A DNA stretch of 64,000 nt from Proteobacteria bacterium UBA2363 (GCA_002344355.1 DDTN01000015.1:62001-126000), one strand, 5' to 3'. Positions 24,980 to 33,600 are shown, counted from the first letter of the stretch. A program made the numbers and translations. The notes: generated from the sequence alone by a model not told the origin.

Positions 24980-25600
24980 TCAACGGCGTCCTTCCACGGG
25001 CGCCTCGATGCGCAGTGCCGGATCGTTGATCGCCGAGTAGCGCATCCGGGTCACACCCGTCTGGCGGGCGTCGCCTTCGTGCAGATCGACCTGCACGGGA
25101 TGACCGTCGACCAGCAGCACCCGCGCGAAGCCCTCGCCGCCCGCCCAGCGGGCCCGCACACGGCGGGCGCCGGGGGCATCGCCAGGCTCCAGGGGTTCGG
25201 CGACCACCCGCATTCCCGGCATCTGCAGCATGCGCACCGCATGGCTCCACTGGCCACGGAGCCCGTCCAGCGCACCCGGCGGCACGGCCTGCCGGTGCAC
25301 CTGGCCGTCGATCTCCAGGTACACCTCGCTGCCGATCAGGGTCTGCACGCCCTCGGCGGTGCGTGCGCGCAGGCGGTCCGGCGCGACGAACACCAGCTCG
25401 ATGCGCGTGGGACCGTCCGCGTCGTCCTCGATGGAAGCCCGGTAGCTGCTGGCCGCGGCCAGCCGTTCGAGCGCGGCGATCAGCGCGGCGCGCGCCGCCG
25501 GGTCGTCGGCGGTCGCCGGCGCGCGCCCGGGCAGGGCCAGGCAGCAGGCGAGCACGGTCAGGCACAGCGCGCTGCGCATGACCAGGGGGAATCGGGACAT
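24980..25600 (-). CDS. Exported LolA-like/unknown protein
   Basis: 206-residue exported protein. The signal peptide is MSRFPLVMRSALCLTVLACCLALPGRAPA. The mature part begins with an amphipathic helix (ALIALALERLAAASSYRASIE-like), then beta-strands RIELVFVAPDRLRART, GVQTLIGSEVYLEIDG, and a repeated VRARW-type strand. That is the order of an outer-membrane lipoprotein-carrier (LolA/LolB-like) fold, but key residues cannot be verified by eye. AGGAG at the correct distance supports the start. It is downstream of the kinase gene on the same strand, 161 nt away. Confidence 0.5.
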   Translation of the reverse strand: MSRFPLVMRSALCLTVLACCLALPGRAPATADDPAARAALIAALERLAAASSYRASIEDDADGPTRIELVFVAPDRLRARTAEGVQTLIGSEVYLEIDGQVHRQAVPPGALDGLRGQWSHAVRMLQMPGMRVVAEPLEPGDAPGARRVRARWAGGEGFARVLLVDGHPVQVDLHEGDARQTGVTRMRYSAINDPALRIEAPVEGRR

Positions 25601-25736
25601 GGTGATCTCCTGGGTCGCGGGGTCAGCCGGGGCAGGCCGCCCGACTGCGCGCCTGCCGGCACCTGGAACACGCCGGGCGCGCCCGGATCCCGACATCCCG
25701 GTGCTGGGCCCGGGCAGGCGCGGCCACAGTGCGCTT

Positions 25737-25750
25737 GCCCTCGCGAGGGC
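25737..25750. terminator. Palindrome GCCCTCGCGAGGGC after the kinase gene
   Basis: A 14-bp perfect palindrome lies 12 nt beyond the stop codon of the kinase gene on the minus strand. It could fold as a small hairpin ending the transcript; no T-run follows. Confidence 0.35.
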
Positions 25751-25761
25751 GCGGTGCGGGC

Positions 25762-28575
25762 TCAGTCCGCGCGCGCCAGGCGTGCCAGGAGATCCTCGGC
25801 CGCGGCCCGCTCCGGACTGAGCGGATGCTGGAATCGCCGGCAGGCCGCCAACGCCCGGCCGGCATGTTCGCGCGCCTGCTCCCCGGCGCCGGTCGCGGCC
25901 AGGGCCTCGGCGTGGAGCAGCCACAGCATCGGCAGGGTGCGCGGATCGGAAGGAGGCGCCAGGGCGTCCATGCGCGCCAGCGCCTGGCCGCTCAGGGCCA
26001 GCGCCCGGCGGCCATCGCCCCGCGCCAGCGCCACCCGCGCCTGGCCCGCCAGGGCCAGGGCATGGGCCAGCCCGGCACCGGGCACCGGGGCACCGAGGAT
26101 CGCCTCGAACTCGCGCTCGGCCTCATCCAGGCCGGCGCGCCGGAGCAGCAGCCGGGCGGCGCGCTCCCGGGCCATCAGGGCGCCTGCGGAATCGGCCCCC
26201 TCCCAGGCGACCACCTCCGCGAGGGAAAGCGCGAAGGCCTCGGCAGCCTCCGCGTCCCGGCCGGTCGCCTCGTAGGCCTCGCCGAGCATCCGCTGCAGGT
26301 AGCCGAGGCGATGGCCCCGATGGGCCCGCTGGTGGCCGAGCAGAGCGCGCTCGAGATGCTCGACGGCGGCCGCGGGCTGGCCGTCGTGCACCAGCAGGCC
26401 GCCGATCATGGTCCGCACCAGGGCGACGTTGTCCTCGTCCTGCAGCGAAGGCTCCGCCGGCAGCAGGGCCAGGATGCGCGCGACCCCCGCCAGGGCCTGC
26501 TCGCGGTCGCCGCGGCCATGCAGGTTGCTGGCGCGGGTCGCCAGCGCATGCCAGTACTTGGCGCTGTCCTCGCCATGGGTGCGCAGCGCCAGGTCGATGG
26601 CGCGCAGGCTGGCGGCATCGGCGCCCTCGTGATCACCGAGTGCGGCCCTGGCATGGCCCAGGTTGGCATAGCTCACCAGCAACTCGCCGTCGTAGCGGTC
26701 GAGGGCCTGCTCGAGGACCGCCGCCGCCTGGGCCAGATGGTCGGCCGCGCGGCGATCGTCGCCCGGCCCGCCCCGCTCCCAGTGGGCGGCGCCGAGGTTG
26801 GCCAGGGCGATGCCCAGCTCACGGTCGCCCGGCTCGGTGCGTTCGAACAGCTCGACCGCGCGTTCCAGCGCCGCGATGCGCTCCCCGATGCGGGCCGGAT
26901 CGGCCTCCAGGGCGCTGCCCAGGCGCATCCACCAGCGGGCGCGCAAGGCGCTGCGGTCCAGGCCGGCCTGGCGGATCACCGGGTCGATTTCCCCGAGGAT
27001 GCGCTCGGCGCCGGCGTAGTCGAGCATCAGGACGGCATCGTCGGCCTCCAGCAGGCGGCCCTCGATGACCATCGGATGGCGTTCGCCCAGTCGCGCCCGT
27101 GCCAGCGCCATGTGCCGGTGCTGGAACGCCCGGTAGCGATCGTGCTCGCCCAGCGCGCGGAACAGGCTGGCGGTCAGGCCCAGCAGTTCGGTTTCCAGCG
27201 CCGGTTGCCCGGCGAAGTCGCTGCTGATCCGGGCGGCGCCGCGCTCGAGCAGTTCCCGCGCGGTGATCTGGCCGCCCGGGGTGTCCGAGGCGACGTGCGG
27301 GTCGCTGGCGCGGAACACCCGCACCAGGAAATCCTTGGTCGCCGTGGCCCGCGCCGCCTGGTCGCGCGCGAGGCGCGCCTGCCAGGCCACCGCCAGGGTG
27401 CCGGCGAGCAATGCCGCCAGCACCATGGCGCTGGCCGCCACCGGCCAGCGGTTGCGGCGCAGGAAGCGGCGCAGCACGTACAGGCCGGCGCCCTGGCGCG
27501 CGTGCACGGGACGGTGCGCCAGGCAGCGGCGCAGGTCGGCGGCCAGGGCGCGGGCATCGGCGTAACGGTGCGCGGGCTCGGGCCGCAGCGCCTTGCCGAC
27601 GATGGCGTCGAGGTCGCCGCGCAACAGGCGCGGGGGGACGCCGTAGCCCGGCCGGCTGGCCTGGCTCGGCATCGGTGGTGTCGATTCCAGCAGGCGCCGC
27701 ACCGCCGCGCCCAGCGGCAGGCCGGTCACCGGCCAGGGCAGGGCGCCGGTCAGCAGTTCGTGGAGCACCACGCCCAGGGCATGGACGTCGGTGGCGACGC
27801 TGATCCGGCCGCCGGTGAGCTGCTCCGGCGCCGCGTAGGCCGCCGACAGGTGCAGCGTGGCGCTGGCGTCGCCGAGCACCGGGTCCTCCAGCAGGTGGGC
27901 GATGCCGAAGTCCAGCAGCTTGATGCGGCCATCGCCGTCGACCAGGATGTTGGCCGGCTTGAGATCGCGGTGCACGACCAGTTGCGCATGCGCGTAGGCG
28001 ACCGCCTCGCAGACCTGCAGGAACAGGTCAAGCCGGTCGCGCAGGTCGGCGCGGGTACGCCGGCACCAGGCGAGCAGATCCTCGCCGTCGACGTACTCCA
28101 TGGCCATGTAGGCCAGGCCTTCGGGCGCGACGCCGCCGTCGTACAGGCGCGCGATGCCGGGATGTTCCAGGCCGGCCAGGATCGCTCGCTCGCGGCGGAA
28201 GCGGCCATCGTCGGCGACCCCGGTGGCCAGGACCTTGATCGCCACCTGCTGGTCGAAGCCGCCCTCGACGCGCTCCGCCAGCCAGACCTCGCCCATGCCG
28301 CCGGCGCCCAGGGGCCGTTTCAGCTGCCAGGGACCCAGACGCTGGCCGGCCGCCATCCGCGCGGCGGCCTCCTGGCCCCGCCCGGACGGCGGAGGGATGG
28401 CATCCAGGAAGCCATCGTGCCGCCCGGCATGCGCCAGCAGGTCGAGCAGGCGACGCAGTCGGGCCTCGTCGCCGCGGCAGGCCCGCTGCAGGAACGCGGC
28501 TCTGCGCGCCGGCACCATGGCCAGCGCCCGGTCCAGCAGGCGCTCATCGGCAGGGTCGAGCTCGAGCCGTGCCAT
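25762..28575 (-). CDS. Ser/Thr protein kinase with transmembrane helix and TPR region
   Basis: 937-residue membrane-anchored kinase. The kinase domain spans about residues 80-350: glycine loop GAGGMG (90-95), Lys114, HRDLKPAN with Asp204, DFG (222-224) and the APE-like AAPEQLTGG. A hydrophobic helix lies at about 377-398. Residues 400-937 form a long helical array with TPR-like repeats (for example LGIALANLGAAHWERGG, LLVSYANLGHARAALGD), probably a periplasmic sensing module. Kinases of this type are paired with sigma factors of the ECF43 group. The start is set at 28575. It is divergent from the sigma gene. Confidence 0.92.
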   Translation of the reverse strand: MARLELDPADERLLDRALAMVPARRAAFLQRACRGDEARLRRLLDLLAHAGRHDGFLDAIPPPSGRGQEAAARMAAGQRLGPWQLKRPLGAGGMGEVWLAERVEGGFDQQVAIKVLATGVADDGRFRRERAILAGLEHPGIARLYDGGVAPEGLAYMAMEYVDGEDLLAWCRRTRADLRDRLDLFLQVCEAVAYAHAQLVVHRDLKPANILVDGDGRIKLLDFGIAHLLEDPVLGDASATLHLSAAYAAPEQLTGGRISVATDVHALGVVLHELLTGALPWPVTGLPLGAAVRRLLESTPPMPSQASRPGYGVPPRLLRGDLDAIVGKALRPEPAHRYADARALAADLRRCLAHRPVHARQGAGLYVLRRFLRRNRWPVAASAMVLAALLAGTLAVAWQARLARDQAARATATKDFLVRVFRASDPHVASDTPGGQITARELLERGAARISSDFAGQPALETELLGLTASLFRALGEHDRYRAFQHRHMALARARLGERHPMVIEGRLLEADDAVLMLDYAGAERILGEIDPVIRQAGLDRSALRARWWMRLGSALEADPARIGERIAALERAVELFERTEPGDRELGIALANLGAAHWERGGPGDDRRAADHLAQAAAVLEQALDRYDGELLVSYANLGHARAALGDHEGADAASLRAIDLALRTHGEDSAKYWHALATRASNLHGRGDREQALAGVARILALLPAEPSLQDEDNVALVRTMIGGLLVHDGQPAAAVEHLERALLGHQRAHRGHRLGYLQRMLGEAYEATGRDAEAAEAFALSLAEVVAWEGADSAGALMARERAARLLLRRAGLDEAEREFEAILGAPVPGAGLAHALALAGQARVALARGDGRRALALSGQALARMDALAPPSDPRTLPMLWLLHAEALAATGAGEQAREHAGRALAACRRFQHPLSPERAAAEDLLARLARAD

Positions 28576-28679
28576 CCAGGTCGCATCGGGTCCGCGAAGC
28601 CGGTCCACAGGATAACCGAGCACGGCAGGCTGGCCGCCGCGGCCGGCACGCCGGCCCGGTCCATGGACCGGAGAACTGC

Positions 28680-28685
28680 CACAAT
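28680..28685 (+). promoter_or_regulatory. Candidate -10 box (CACAAT) for the sigma-factor gene; leaderless spacing
   Basis: CACAAT followed by seven bases and the ATG of the sigma factor at 28693. The 117-nt divergent region also holds the kinase promoter; no -35 is clear. Confidence 0.35.
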
Positions 28686-28692
28686 CGCCGAC

Positions 28693-29232
28693 ATGAGCGA
28701 GCCGCCGCCCGCCATCGATGAGCGCGATGTCGGCCTGCTGGTCGAGCTGTTCTACGCCGACCTGCAGCGCCTGGCGCGGGGCGAACGCGCCCGCGTCCGG
28801 CACCGCCCGGAGACCATGCAGACCACCGCCCTGGTCCACGAGGCCTACCTGAAACTGGCCGGTCAGGTGCGCTTCCGCAGCCACGGCCACTTCCTTGCGA
28901 CCGCGGCCCTGGCGATGCGCCAGGTGCTGGTGGGCCGGGCGCGGCAGCGGATGGCCGCCAAGCGCGGCGAGGGCGTGGCACCGCTGCCGCTGGACGTCGT
29001 GCTGCAGGCCGGCGTGGAAGGCGCGGTGGACGACGAACGTCTGATCGCACTGTCCGACGCCCTGGAAGAGCTGGAAAAACACCACCCGCGCCTGGCGCGC
29101 GTCATCGAATGCCGCTGGTTCGCCGGCTACAGCGAGGCGGAAACCGCCGTGGCACTGGGCGTCACCGACCGCACGGTGCAACGCGACTGGGCCAAGGCCA
29201 AGGCGTTGCTCTACGAGGCGCTGGGCGCCTGA
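28693..29232 (+). CDS. ECF-like RNA polymerase sigma factor (TIGR02999/ECF43-like)
   Basis: 179 residues. Region 2 is seen as LLVELFYADLQRLARGERAR and TTALVHEAYLKLAG, with the FLATAALAMRQVLVGRARQR promoter-melting helix. Region 4 contains LAALEELEKHHPRLARVIECRWFAGYSEAETAVALGVTDRTVQRDWAKAKALLYEAL-type sequence with a recognisable helix-turn-helix (split here: AETAVALGVTDRTVQRDW). The family (sigma-70 family TIGR02999) has no anti-sigma factor and is thought to be controlled by a neighbouring Ser/Thr kinase. The divergent kinase gene fits that design. A phospho-acceptor Ser/Thr is not identifiable by eye. Confidence 0.88.
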   Translation: MSEPPPAIDERDVGLLVELFYADLQRLARGERARVRHRPETMQTTALVHEAYLKLAGQVRFRSHGHFLATAALAMRQVLVGRARQRMAAKRGEGVAPLPLDVVLQAGVEGAVDDERLIALSDALEELEKHHPRLARVIECRWFAGYSEAETAVALGVTDRTVQRDWAKAKALLYEALGA

Positions 29233-29395
29233 CAGGCCGTTGGAGTGAAGCCCGCTGGCTGCGGCCACGGATGGCCGACAAGCGAGGCGACTGCGCAAGC
29301 CGTCGATTCGACGGGAGCGCGTACCGACCTGCGCCGGACGGGCGATCCGAAAAAGCGACCAGGACCGTCGTCCTTCAACGGGCTGCCCGGCGCGG

Positions 29396-29938
29396 TCAAC
29401 CAGCCGGCGGTTCCGCCAGGTACTGGTCCTTCAGGTTCACGTAGTTCTTCGAGGAGTAGTACAGCGACTCGATCTCGACGTCGCTGAGCCGGCGCGCGAA
29501 CCGCGCCGGGCTGCCCAGCCACAGCTCGCCCTCGCCCAGCACCTTGCCTGGCGAGAGCAGGGCACCGGCCCCCAGGAAGCCGTGCCGGCGCACCACGGCG
29601 CCATCCAGCACGGTGGCGCCCATGCCGATCAGGCAGGCGTCCTCGATGGTGCAGGCGTGGACGATGGCGCCATGGCCGATGGTGACGTCGGCGCCGATCA
29701 GGGTCGGGAAGCCGCCGGGCGTGTACGGTCCGTCGTGGGTGACGTGCACGATGGTGCCGTCCTGCAGGTTGCTGCGCGCGCCGATGCGGATGTGGTGGAC
29801 GTCGCCGCGGACCACGGTGGTCGGCCACAGCGAGGCATCGTCGCCGATCACCACGTCGCCGATCACCAGCGCCGCCGGGTCGATCCAGACGCGTTCGCCC
29901 AGGGTGGGCCGGATGCCCTTGAAGCTGCGGATGCTCAT
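29396..29938 (-). CDS. Gamma carbonic anhydrase-family protein (YrdA/PaaY-like)
   Basis: 180-residue left-handed beta-helix protein built of hexapeptide repeats. The zinc-binding set is visible: NLQDGTIVHVTHDGPYTPGG and IGHGAIVHACTI supply three conserved His residues. Conserved ends are GERVWIDPAALVIGDVVIGDDASLWP at the N terminus and LWLGSPARFARRLSDVEIE at the C terminus. It may hydrate CO2 or have a related acyl-CoA/carnitine metabolic role; many members are inactive. It is coupled by a 4-nt ATGA overlap to the upstream threonine aldolase gene and also has a TACAAT box 6 nt before the ATG. Confidence 0.9.
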   Translation of the reverse strand: MSIRSFKGIRPTLGERVWIDPAALVIGDVVIGDDASLWPTTVVRGDVHHIRIGARSNLQDGTIVHVTHDGPYTPGGFPTLIGADVTIGHGAIVHACTIEDACLIGMGATVLDGAVVRRHGFLGAGALLSPGKVLGEGELWLGSPARFARRLSDVEIESLYYSSKNYVNLKDQYLAEPPAG

Positions 29939-30969
29939 GGCGCGATTGTAGCGGCGGCGGGGGCGACGCCCGCGAACAACGCCACGGTCCGCGCGATGCC
30001 CTCGTCGTCCACGTCGAGGTGCACGACCAGGCGCAGCACCGGACCGTCGCCGCCCGGCAACACGATGCCTGCGGCACGCGCGGCGGCCGCCAGCGCCGGC
30101 CGCCGCGCCGGGTCGACGCGCACGAACACCATGTTGGTGTGGGCGCCGTCGACCTCGAGCCCGGGCAGGCCGCGCAGGCCGTCGGCCAGGCGCGCGGCCC
30201 GGGCATGGTCGTCGGCCAGCCGGCCGACATGGTGGTCCAGGGCATGCAGCGCCGCCGCGGCCAGCAGGCCGGCCTGGCGCCAGCCGCCGCCCAGCATCTT
30301 GCGCCAGCGCCGGCCGGCATGGACCAGGTCCGGGTCGCCCACCAGCACCGAGCCGACCGGCGCCCCCAGGCCCTTGGACAGGCAGACGCTGACGCTGTCG
30401 AACGGCGCCGCCACCGTCCGCACCGGCACGCCGCAGGCGACCGCGGCGTTGTACAGGCGGGCGCCGTCCAGGTGCAGGGCCAGGCCATGGCGGTCGCACA
30501 GGGCGCGGGCGCCGGACAGGTAATCGAGCGGCAGCGGCCGGCCGTGCCAGGTGTTCTCCAGCGCCAGCAGCCGGGTGCGCGCGAAATGCGGGTCGTCCGG
30601 CTTGATCGCCGCCTCGACCGCGGCCAGCGGCAGGGTGCCGTCGGGGGCCTGCGGCAGCGGCTGCGGCTGGATCGAGCCGAGCACGGCGGCGCCGCCGCCC
30701 TCGTAGCGGTAGGTGTGGGCGTCCATGCCGACGACGTACTCGTCGCCGCGCGCGCAGTGGCACAGCAGGGCGACCAGGTTGGCCTGGGTGCCGCTGGGCA
30801 GGAACAGCCCGGCCCGGAAGCCGAGGTCGGCGGCGACCCGCCGTTCCAGCGCGACGACCGTCGGGTCCTCGCCATAGACATCGTCGCCGACCTCGGCCGC
30901 GGCCATGGCGGCGCGCATGGCGGCGGTCGGCCGGGTGACGGTGTCGCTGCGCAGGTCGACGGGCTTCAT
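29935..30969 (-). CDS. ltaE: Low-specificity L-threonine aldolase
   Basis: 344-residue fold-type I PLP enzyme cleaving threonine or allo-threonine to glycine and acetaldehyde. Motifs: the N-terminal MKPVDLRSDTVTRPTAAMRAAM, VGDDVYGEDPTV, a PLP-phosphate region FLPSGTQANL, LENTWHG, and the internal aldimine lysine in VSVCLSKGLGAPVGS. The C-terminal domain includes VRVDPAR and LRLVVHLDVDDEGI. It is the first gene of an operon with the gamma carbonic anhydrase, separated by 137 nt from divergent xthA. Confidence 0.94.
   Translation of the reverse strand: MKPVDLRSDTVTRPTAAMRAAMAAAEVGDDVYGEDPTVVALERRVAADLGFRAGLFLPSGTQANLVALLCHCARGDEYVVGMDAHTYRYEGGGAAVLGSIQPQPLPQAPDGTLPLAAVEAAIKPDDPHFARTRLLALENTWHGRPLPLDYLSGARALCDRHGLALHLDGARLYNAAVACGVPVRTVAAPFDSVSVCLSKGLGAPVGSVLVGDPDLVHAGRRWRKMLGGGWRQAGLLAAAALHALDHHVGRLADDHARAARLADGLRGLPGLEVDGAHTNMVFVRVDPARRPALAAAARAAGIVLPGGDGPVLRLVVHLDVDDEGIARTVALFAGVAPAAATIAP
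29945..29950 (-). promoter_or_regulatory. Candidate internal -10 box (TACAAT) within ltaE, six nt before the gamma-CA start
   Basis: GCTACAATCGCGCCATG lies at the end of the ltaE coding sequence. If active, it would produce a leaderless gamma-carbonic-anhydrase transcript independent of ltaE. The sequence is nearly identical to the hemB start region. Confidence 0.4.
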
Positions 30970-31094
30970 GGGGTCGGCATCCGGCTGGGCCGGCCACTAT
31001 CGCGCATCGCGCCGGTCGCGGCGCCCCGGCCGTCGCCAGCCCGGCGGTCCGGCGCGCCGCCCCGTGCCGGCGGGCCGCTGCCGGCCGTCGCCGC

Positions 31095-31100
31095 TACACT
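31095..31100 (+). promoter_or_regulatory. Candidate -10 box (TACACT) for xthA; leaderless spacing
   Basis: GCTACACTGCCGGC precedes the ATG at 31107 with six bases between hexamer and start. No Shine-Dalgarno is visible. Confidence 0.45.
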
Positions 31101-31106
31101 GCCGGC

Positions 31107-31874
31107 ATGAAGATCGCGAGCTGGAACGTGAACTCGCTCAAGGTCAGGCTGCCGCACCTGGCGCAATGGTGCGCGCAGGCGCAGCCCGACCTGCTCGCCC
31201 TGCAGGAGACCAAGCTCGACGACCCGGCCTTCCCGGCCGCGGCGATCGCCGAACTGGGCTACCAGGCGGTGTTCTCCGGCCAGCGCACCTACAACGGTGT
31301 CGCCCTGCTGGCGCGCGCGCCGATCGCCGACGTGGCCGCCGGGGTGCCCGGGCTCGACGATCCGCAGCGCCGCTACCTGGCCGCCACCGTCGCCGGCGTG
31401 CGCGTGGTCAACCTCTACGTGGTCAACGGCCAGGCGGTGGGCAGCGAGAAGTTCGAGTACAAGCTGCGCTGGCTGGCGGCGGTGCGCGAGGCGCTGGCCG
31501 CGGAGCTGGCGCGCCACCCCGACCTGGTCGTGCTGGGCGACTTCAACATCGCCCCCGACGACCGCGACGTCCACGACCCCCAGGCCTGGCACGAGAAGAT
31601 CCTGTGCTCGACGCCGGAGCGCGAGGCCCTGCGTGGCCTGCTCGACCTCGGCCTGTGCGACAGCTTCCGCGTGCACAACGAGGAGGGTGGCCACTATTCC
31701 TGGTGGGATTACCGGCAGGCGGCGTTCCGCCGCGACCTCGGACTGCGCATCGACCTGGTGCTGCTGTCGGACTCGCTGCGCGGACGGCTGGCGGCGGCCG
31801 GCATCGACCGCGAGCCGCGCACCTGGGAACGGCCCTCCGACCATGCGCCGGTCTGGGTCGACCTGGCGCCGTGA
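31107..31874 (+). CDS. xthA: Exodeoxyribonuclease III
   Basis: 255-residue AP endonuclease/3'-5' exonuclease. All metal and catalytic motifs are visible: MKIASWNVNSLKVRL with the conserved Asn, LQETKLDD (catalytic Glu), YNGVALLAR, VNLYVVNGQ, LGDFNIAPDDRDVHD (Asp-Asn pair), YSWWDYR, RIDLVLLSD, and SDHAPVWVDL (catalytic Asp-His). The stop overlaps a GTG start of the next gene (GTGA). It is part of a bicistronic operon with the UPF0149 gene, divergent from ltaE. Confidence 0.97.
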   Translation: MKIASWNVNSLKVRLPHLAQWCAQAQPDLLALQETKLDDPAFPAAAIAELGYQAVFSGQRTYNGVALLARAPIADVAAGVPGLDDPQRRYLAATVAGVRVVNLYVVNGQAVGSEKFEYKLRWLAAVREALAAELARHPDLVVLGDFNIAPDDRDVHDPQAWHEKILCSTPEREALRGLLDLGLCDSFRVHNEEGGHYSWWDYRQAAFRRDLGLRIDLVLLSDSLRGRLAAAGIDREPRTWERPSDHAPVWVDLAP

Positions 31875-32545
31875 GCCGGCGCCTGCTGCCCGAGCTGGCC
31901 GAATCGCTCGACCAGGACGAGCTGGACGAGCTGCACGACGCGCTGTTCGCCCGCAACGGCGAGGACGGGCCGCTGCTGGACGGCCTGCACGGCCTGGTCA
32001 CCGCGATCCTGGTCGGCCCGGACAAGGTGCCCGCCGAGGAGTGGCTGCCCCTGGTGCTCAATCCCGAGGAGCCGTTCGGCAGCCACCTGGAGGCCGACCA
32101 CCTGACCCGCCTGTGCCTGCGCCTGTACCACGCCGTCGAACGTGGCCTGGAGCAGCTCATGTATGAGCCGATCCTGTCCGAGTACGGCGAGGAGGGCGAG
32201 GAAGCGGACGTCGAGGTCGATGCCCGCGGCTGGTGCGCCGGCTTCGCGCTCGGCATCGACCTGCGCGCGCGACTGTGGGAGCCGCGCCTGCGCTTCGACC
32301 CGCGGCTGACCGACCTGATGGCGCCGATCATGGCGCTGGCCTTCGCCGAGGGCCTGTTCGAGGAATTCAGCGACCCGCGCTGGCCGCCGCTGTCGGACGC
32401 CGAGCGCGAGGCCTGCCTGCAGATGATCCCCAGCTGCGTGATGGACCTGCAGCACTACTGGCGCGAGCACCCGATCGAGCACGGCCTGGTCGCGCCGAAG
32501 CCGGCGCGGCAACCCCGCAAGCGCGGCGGCCGCTGGGTGCACTGA
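31871..32545 (+). CDS. UPF0149/YecA-family protein
   Basis: 224-residue acidic protein translated from a GTG that overlaps the xthA stop. Motifs: LDQDELDELHDALFARNG, LLDGLHGLVTAILVGPD, LLEP-like LPLVLNPEEPF and GWCAGFALGIDLR. The DG-hydrophobic-hydrophobic-AI and WxxGFxxG segments are the signature of the YecA/UPF0149 family. The C terminus is basic and lacks the Cys-rich SEC-C zinc motif that YecA carries. A second copy of this family is at 49725. No function is known; the coupling to xthA may be incidental. Confidence 0.82.
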   Translation: MSRRLLPELAESLDQDELDELHDALFARNGEDGPLLDGLHGLVTAILVGPDKVPAEEWLPLVLNPEEPFGSHLEADHLTRLCLRLYHAVERGLEQLMYEPILSEYGEEGEEADVEVDARGWCAGFALGIDLRARLWEPRLRFDPRLTDLMAPIMALAFAEGLFEEFSDPRWPPLSDAEREACLQMIPSCVMDLQHYWREHPIEHGLVAPKPARQPRKRGGRWVH

Positions 32546-32598
32546 GCCGCACCGACGCGGTCTGGACGCACGGCGCCGGGCAGCCCCGCGGCCGGCCC

Positions 32599-33600
32599 TC
32601 AGGGCGAGAGCACGCGCCAGTCGTCGCCGCCGGCGCTCTTGACCTCGTACAGGGCGAGGTCGGCATGGCTGTACCAGCTCGCCCATTCGGTGCCGGGCGG
32701 GCAGGTGGTGCCGCCGATGCTGACGGTGAGTTCCGGGCATCCGGGCAGGCGCAGCGAGCGCACGCCGGCGACCACCTGGCGGGCGCGCGCATGCAGCTCG
32801 TCGAGGCTGGCGATCTGGGTGATCAGGGCGAACTCGTCGCCGCCCAGCCGGCACGGCAGGTCGCAGGGCAGGGAAGCGTCCTGCGCCTCCATCGCCACCG
32901 CGCGCAGGGCCTGGTCGCCGACCAGGTGTCCGCAGCGGTCGTTGATCTGCTTGAAGCGGTCGAGGTCGATCAGCAGCAGGGCGAGCTGCCGGTCCGGCAT
33001 CCGGTGTTCCTCGAAGCGTTCCAGGAACATGTAAAGGCCGCGGCGGTTGCACAGCCCGGTGAGCTCGTCGGTTCGCACCAGGCGCTGCGCGGTGCTGAGC
33101 TCGGACTCGGTGCGCCGCAGCGAGTCCAGCGTCACCATCAGGTCCTCGTTGCGACGCTTTAGGTTGGCGATCAGCTGCTGTTCGCTGGCCACCAGGTAGG
33201 AGAACGACCGGCGCATGAACTGCGCGAGCAGCCGGGGCTGGGTCTCCAGCAGGTTGTCGAACGCCGCGTGTTCGATGGTGTGCAGCACGCAGGGCGAGTG
33301 CGCGATGGCGCTGGCGACCCGGGAATGGTTGCCGATGAACAGGGCCAGCTCGCCGAAGAACTCGTGCGAGCCGAGCACCTTGTCGGGCTGGCCGTCGCCG
33401 AATTCCAGCTGCACCTGGCCGGATTCGATCACGTACATGGCGCGGCCCTGCTCGCCGCGCCGGAAGATCGACTCGCCGCGCCGCAGCTCGCGGCGCTCGC
33501 CGGCGGCGGCCAGCAGCGCGTACTCGGCCTCCGAGAGCTGCCTGGGCAGCAGCGACTGGCGCACCGGCGCACTGAACACCGGCACATCGTCCTTGGCCAT
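32599..33600 (-). CDS. cNMP-binding/GGDEF (diguanylate cyclase) fusion protein
   Basis: 333-residue cytosolic signalling protein. Residues 15-130 form a cyclic-nucleotide-binding-like domain (RGESIFRRGEQGRAMYVIESGQVQLEF, EFFGELALF). Residues 145-175 are a coiled helix linker, and 176-333 a GGDEF domain with GGDEF at 253-257 and the LIDLDRFKQIND motif. The inhibitory RxxD I-site is not conserved (the equivalent of the Arg is Leu). It should make c-di-GMP, perhaps under control of a ligand bound by the N-terminal domain. ATG at 33600 is chosen, but an in-frame start at 33645 with a TATGAT box 14-20 nt upstream is possible. Confidence 0.88.
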   Translation of the reverse strand: MAKDDVPVFSAPVRQSLLPRQLSEAEYALLAAAGERRELRRGESIFRRGEQGRAMYVIESGQVQLEFGDGQPDKVLGSHEFFGELALFIGNHSRVASAIAHSPCVLHTIEHAAFDNLLETQPRLLAQFMRRSFSYLVASEQQLIANLKRRNEDLMVTLDSLRRTESELSTAQRLVRTDELTGLCNRRGLYMFLERFEEHRMPDRQLALLLIDLDRFKQINDRCGHLVGDQALRAVAMEAQDASLPCDLPCRLGGDEFALITQIASLDELHARARQVVAGVRSLRLPGCPELTVSIGGTTCPPGTEWASWYSHADLALYEVKSAGGDDWRVLSP

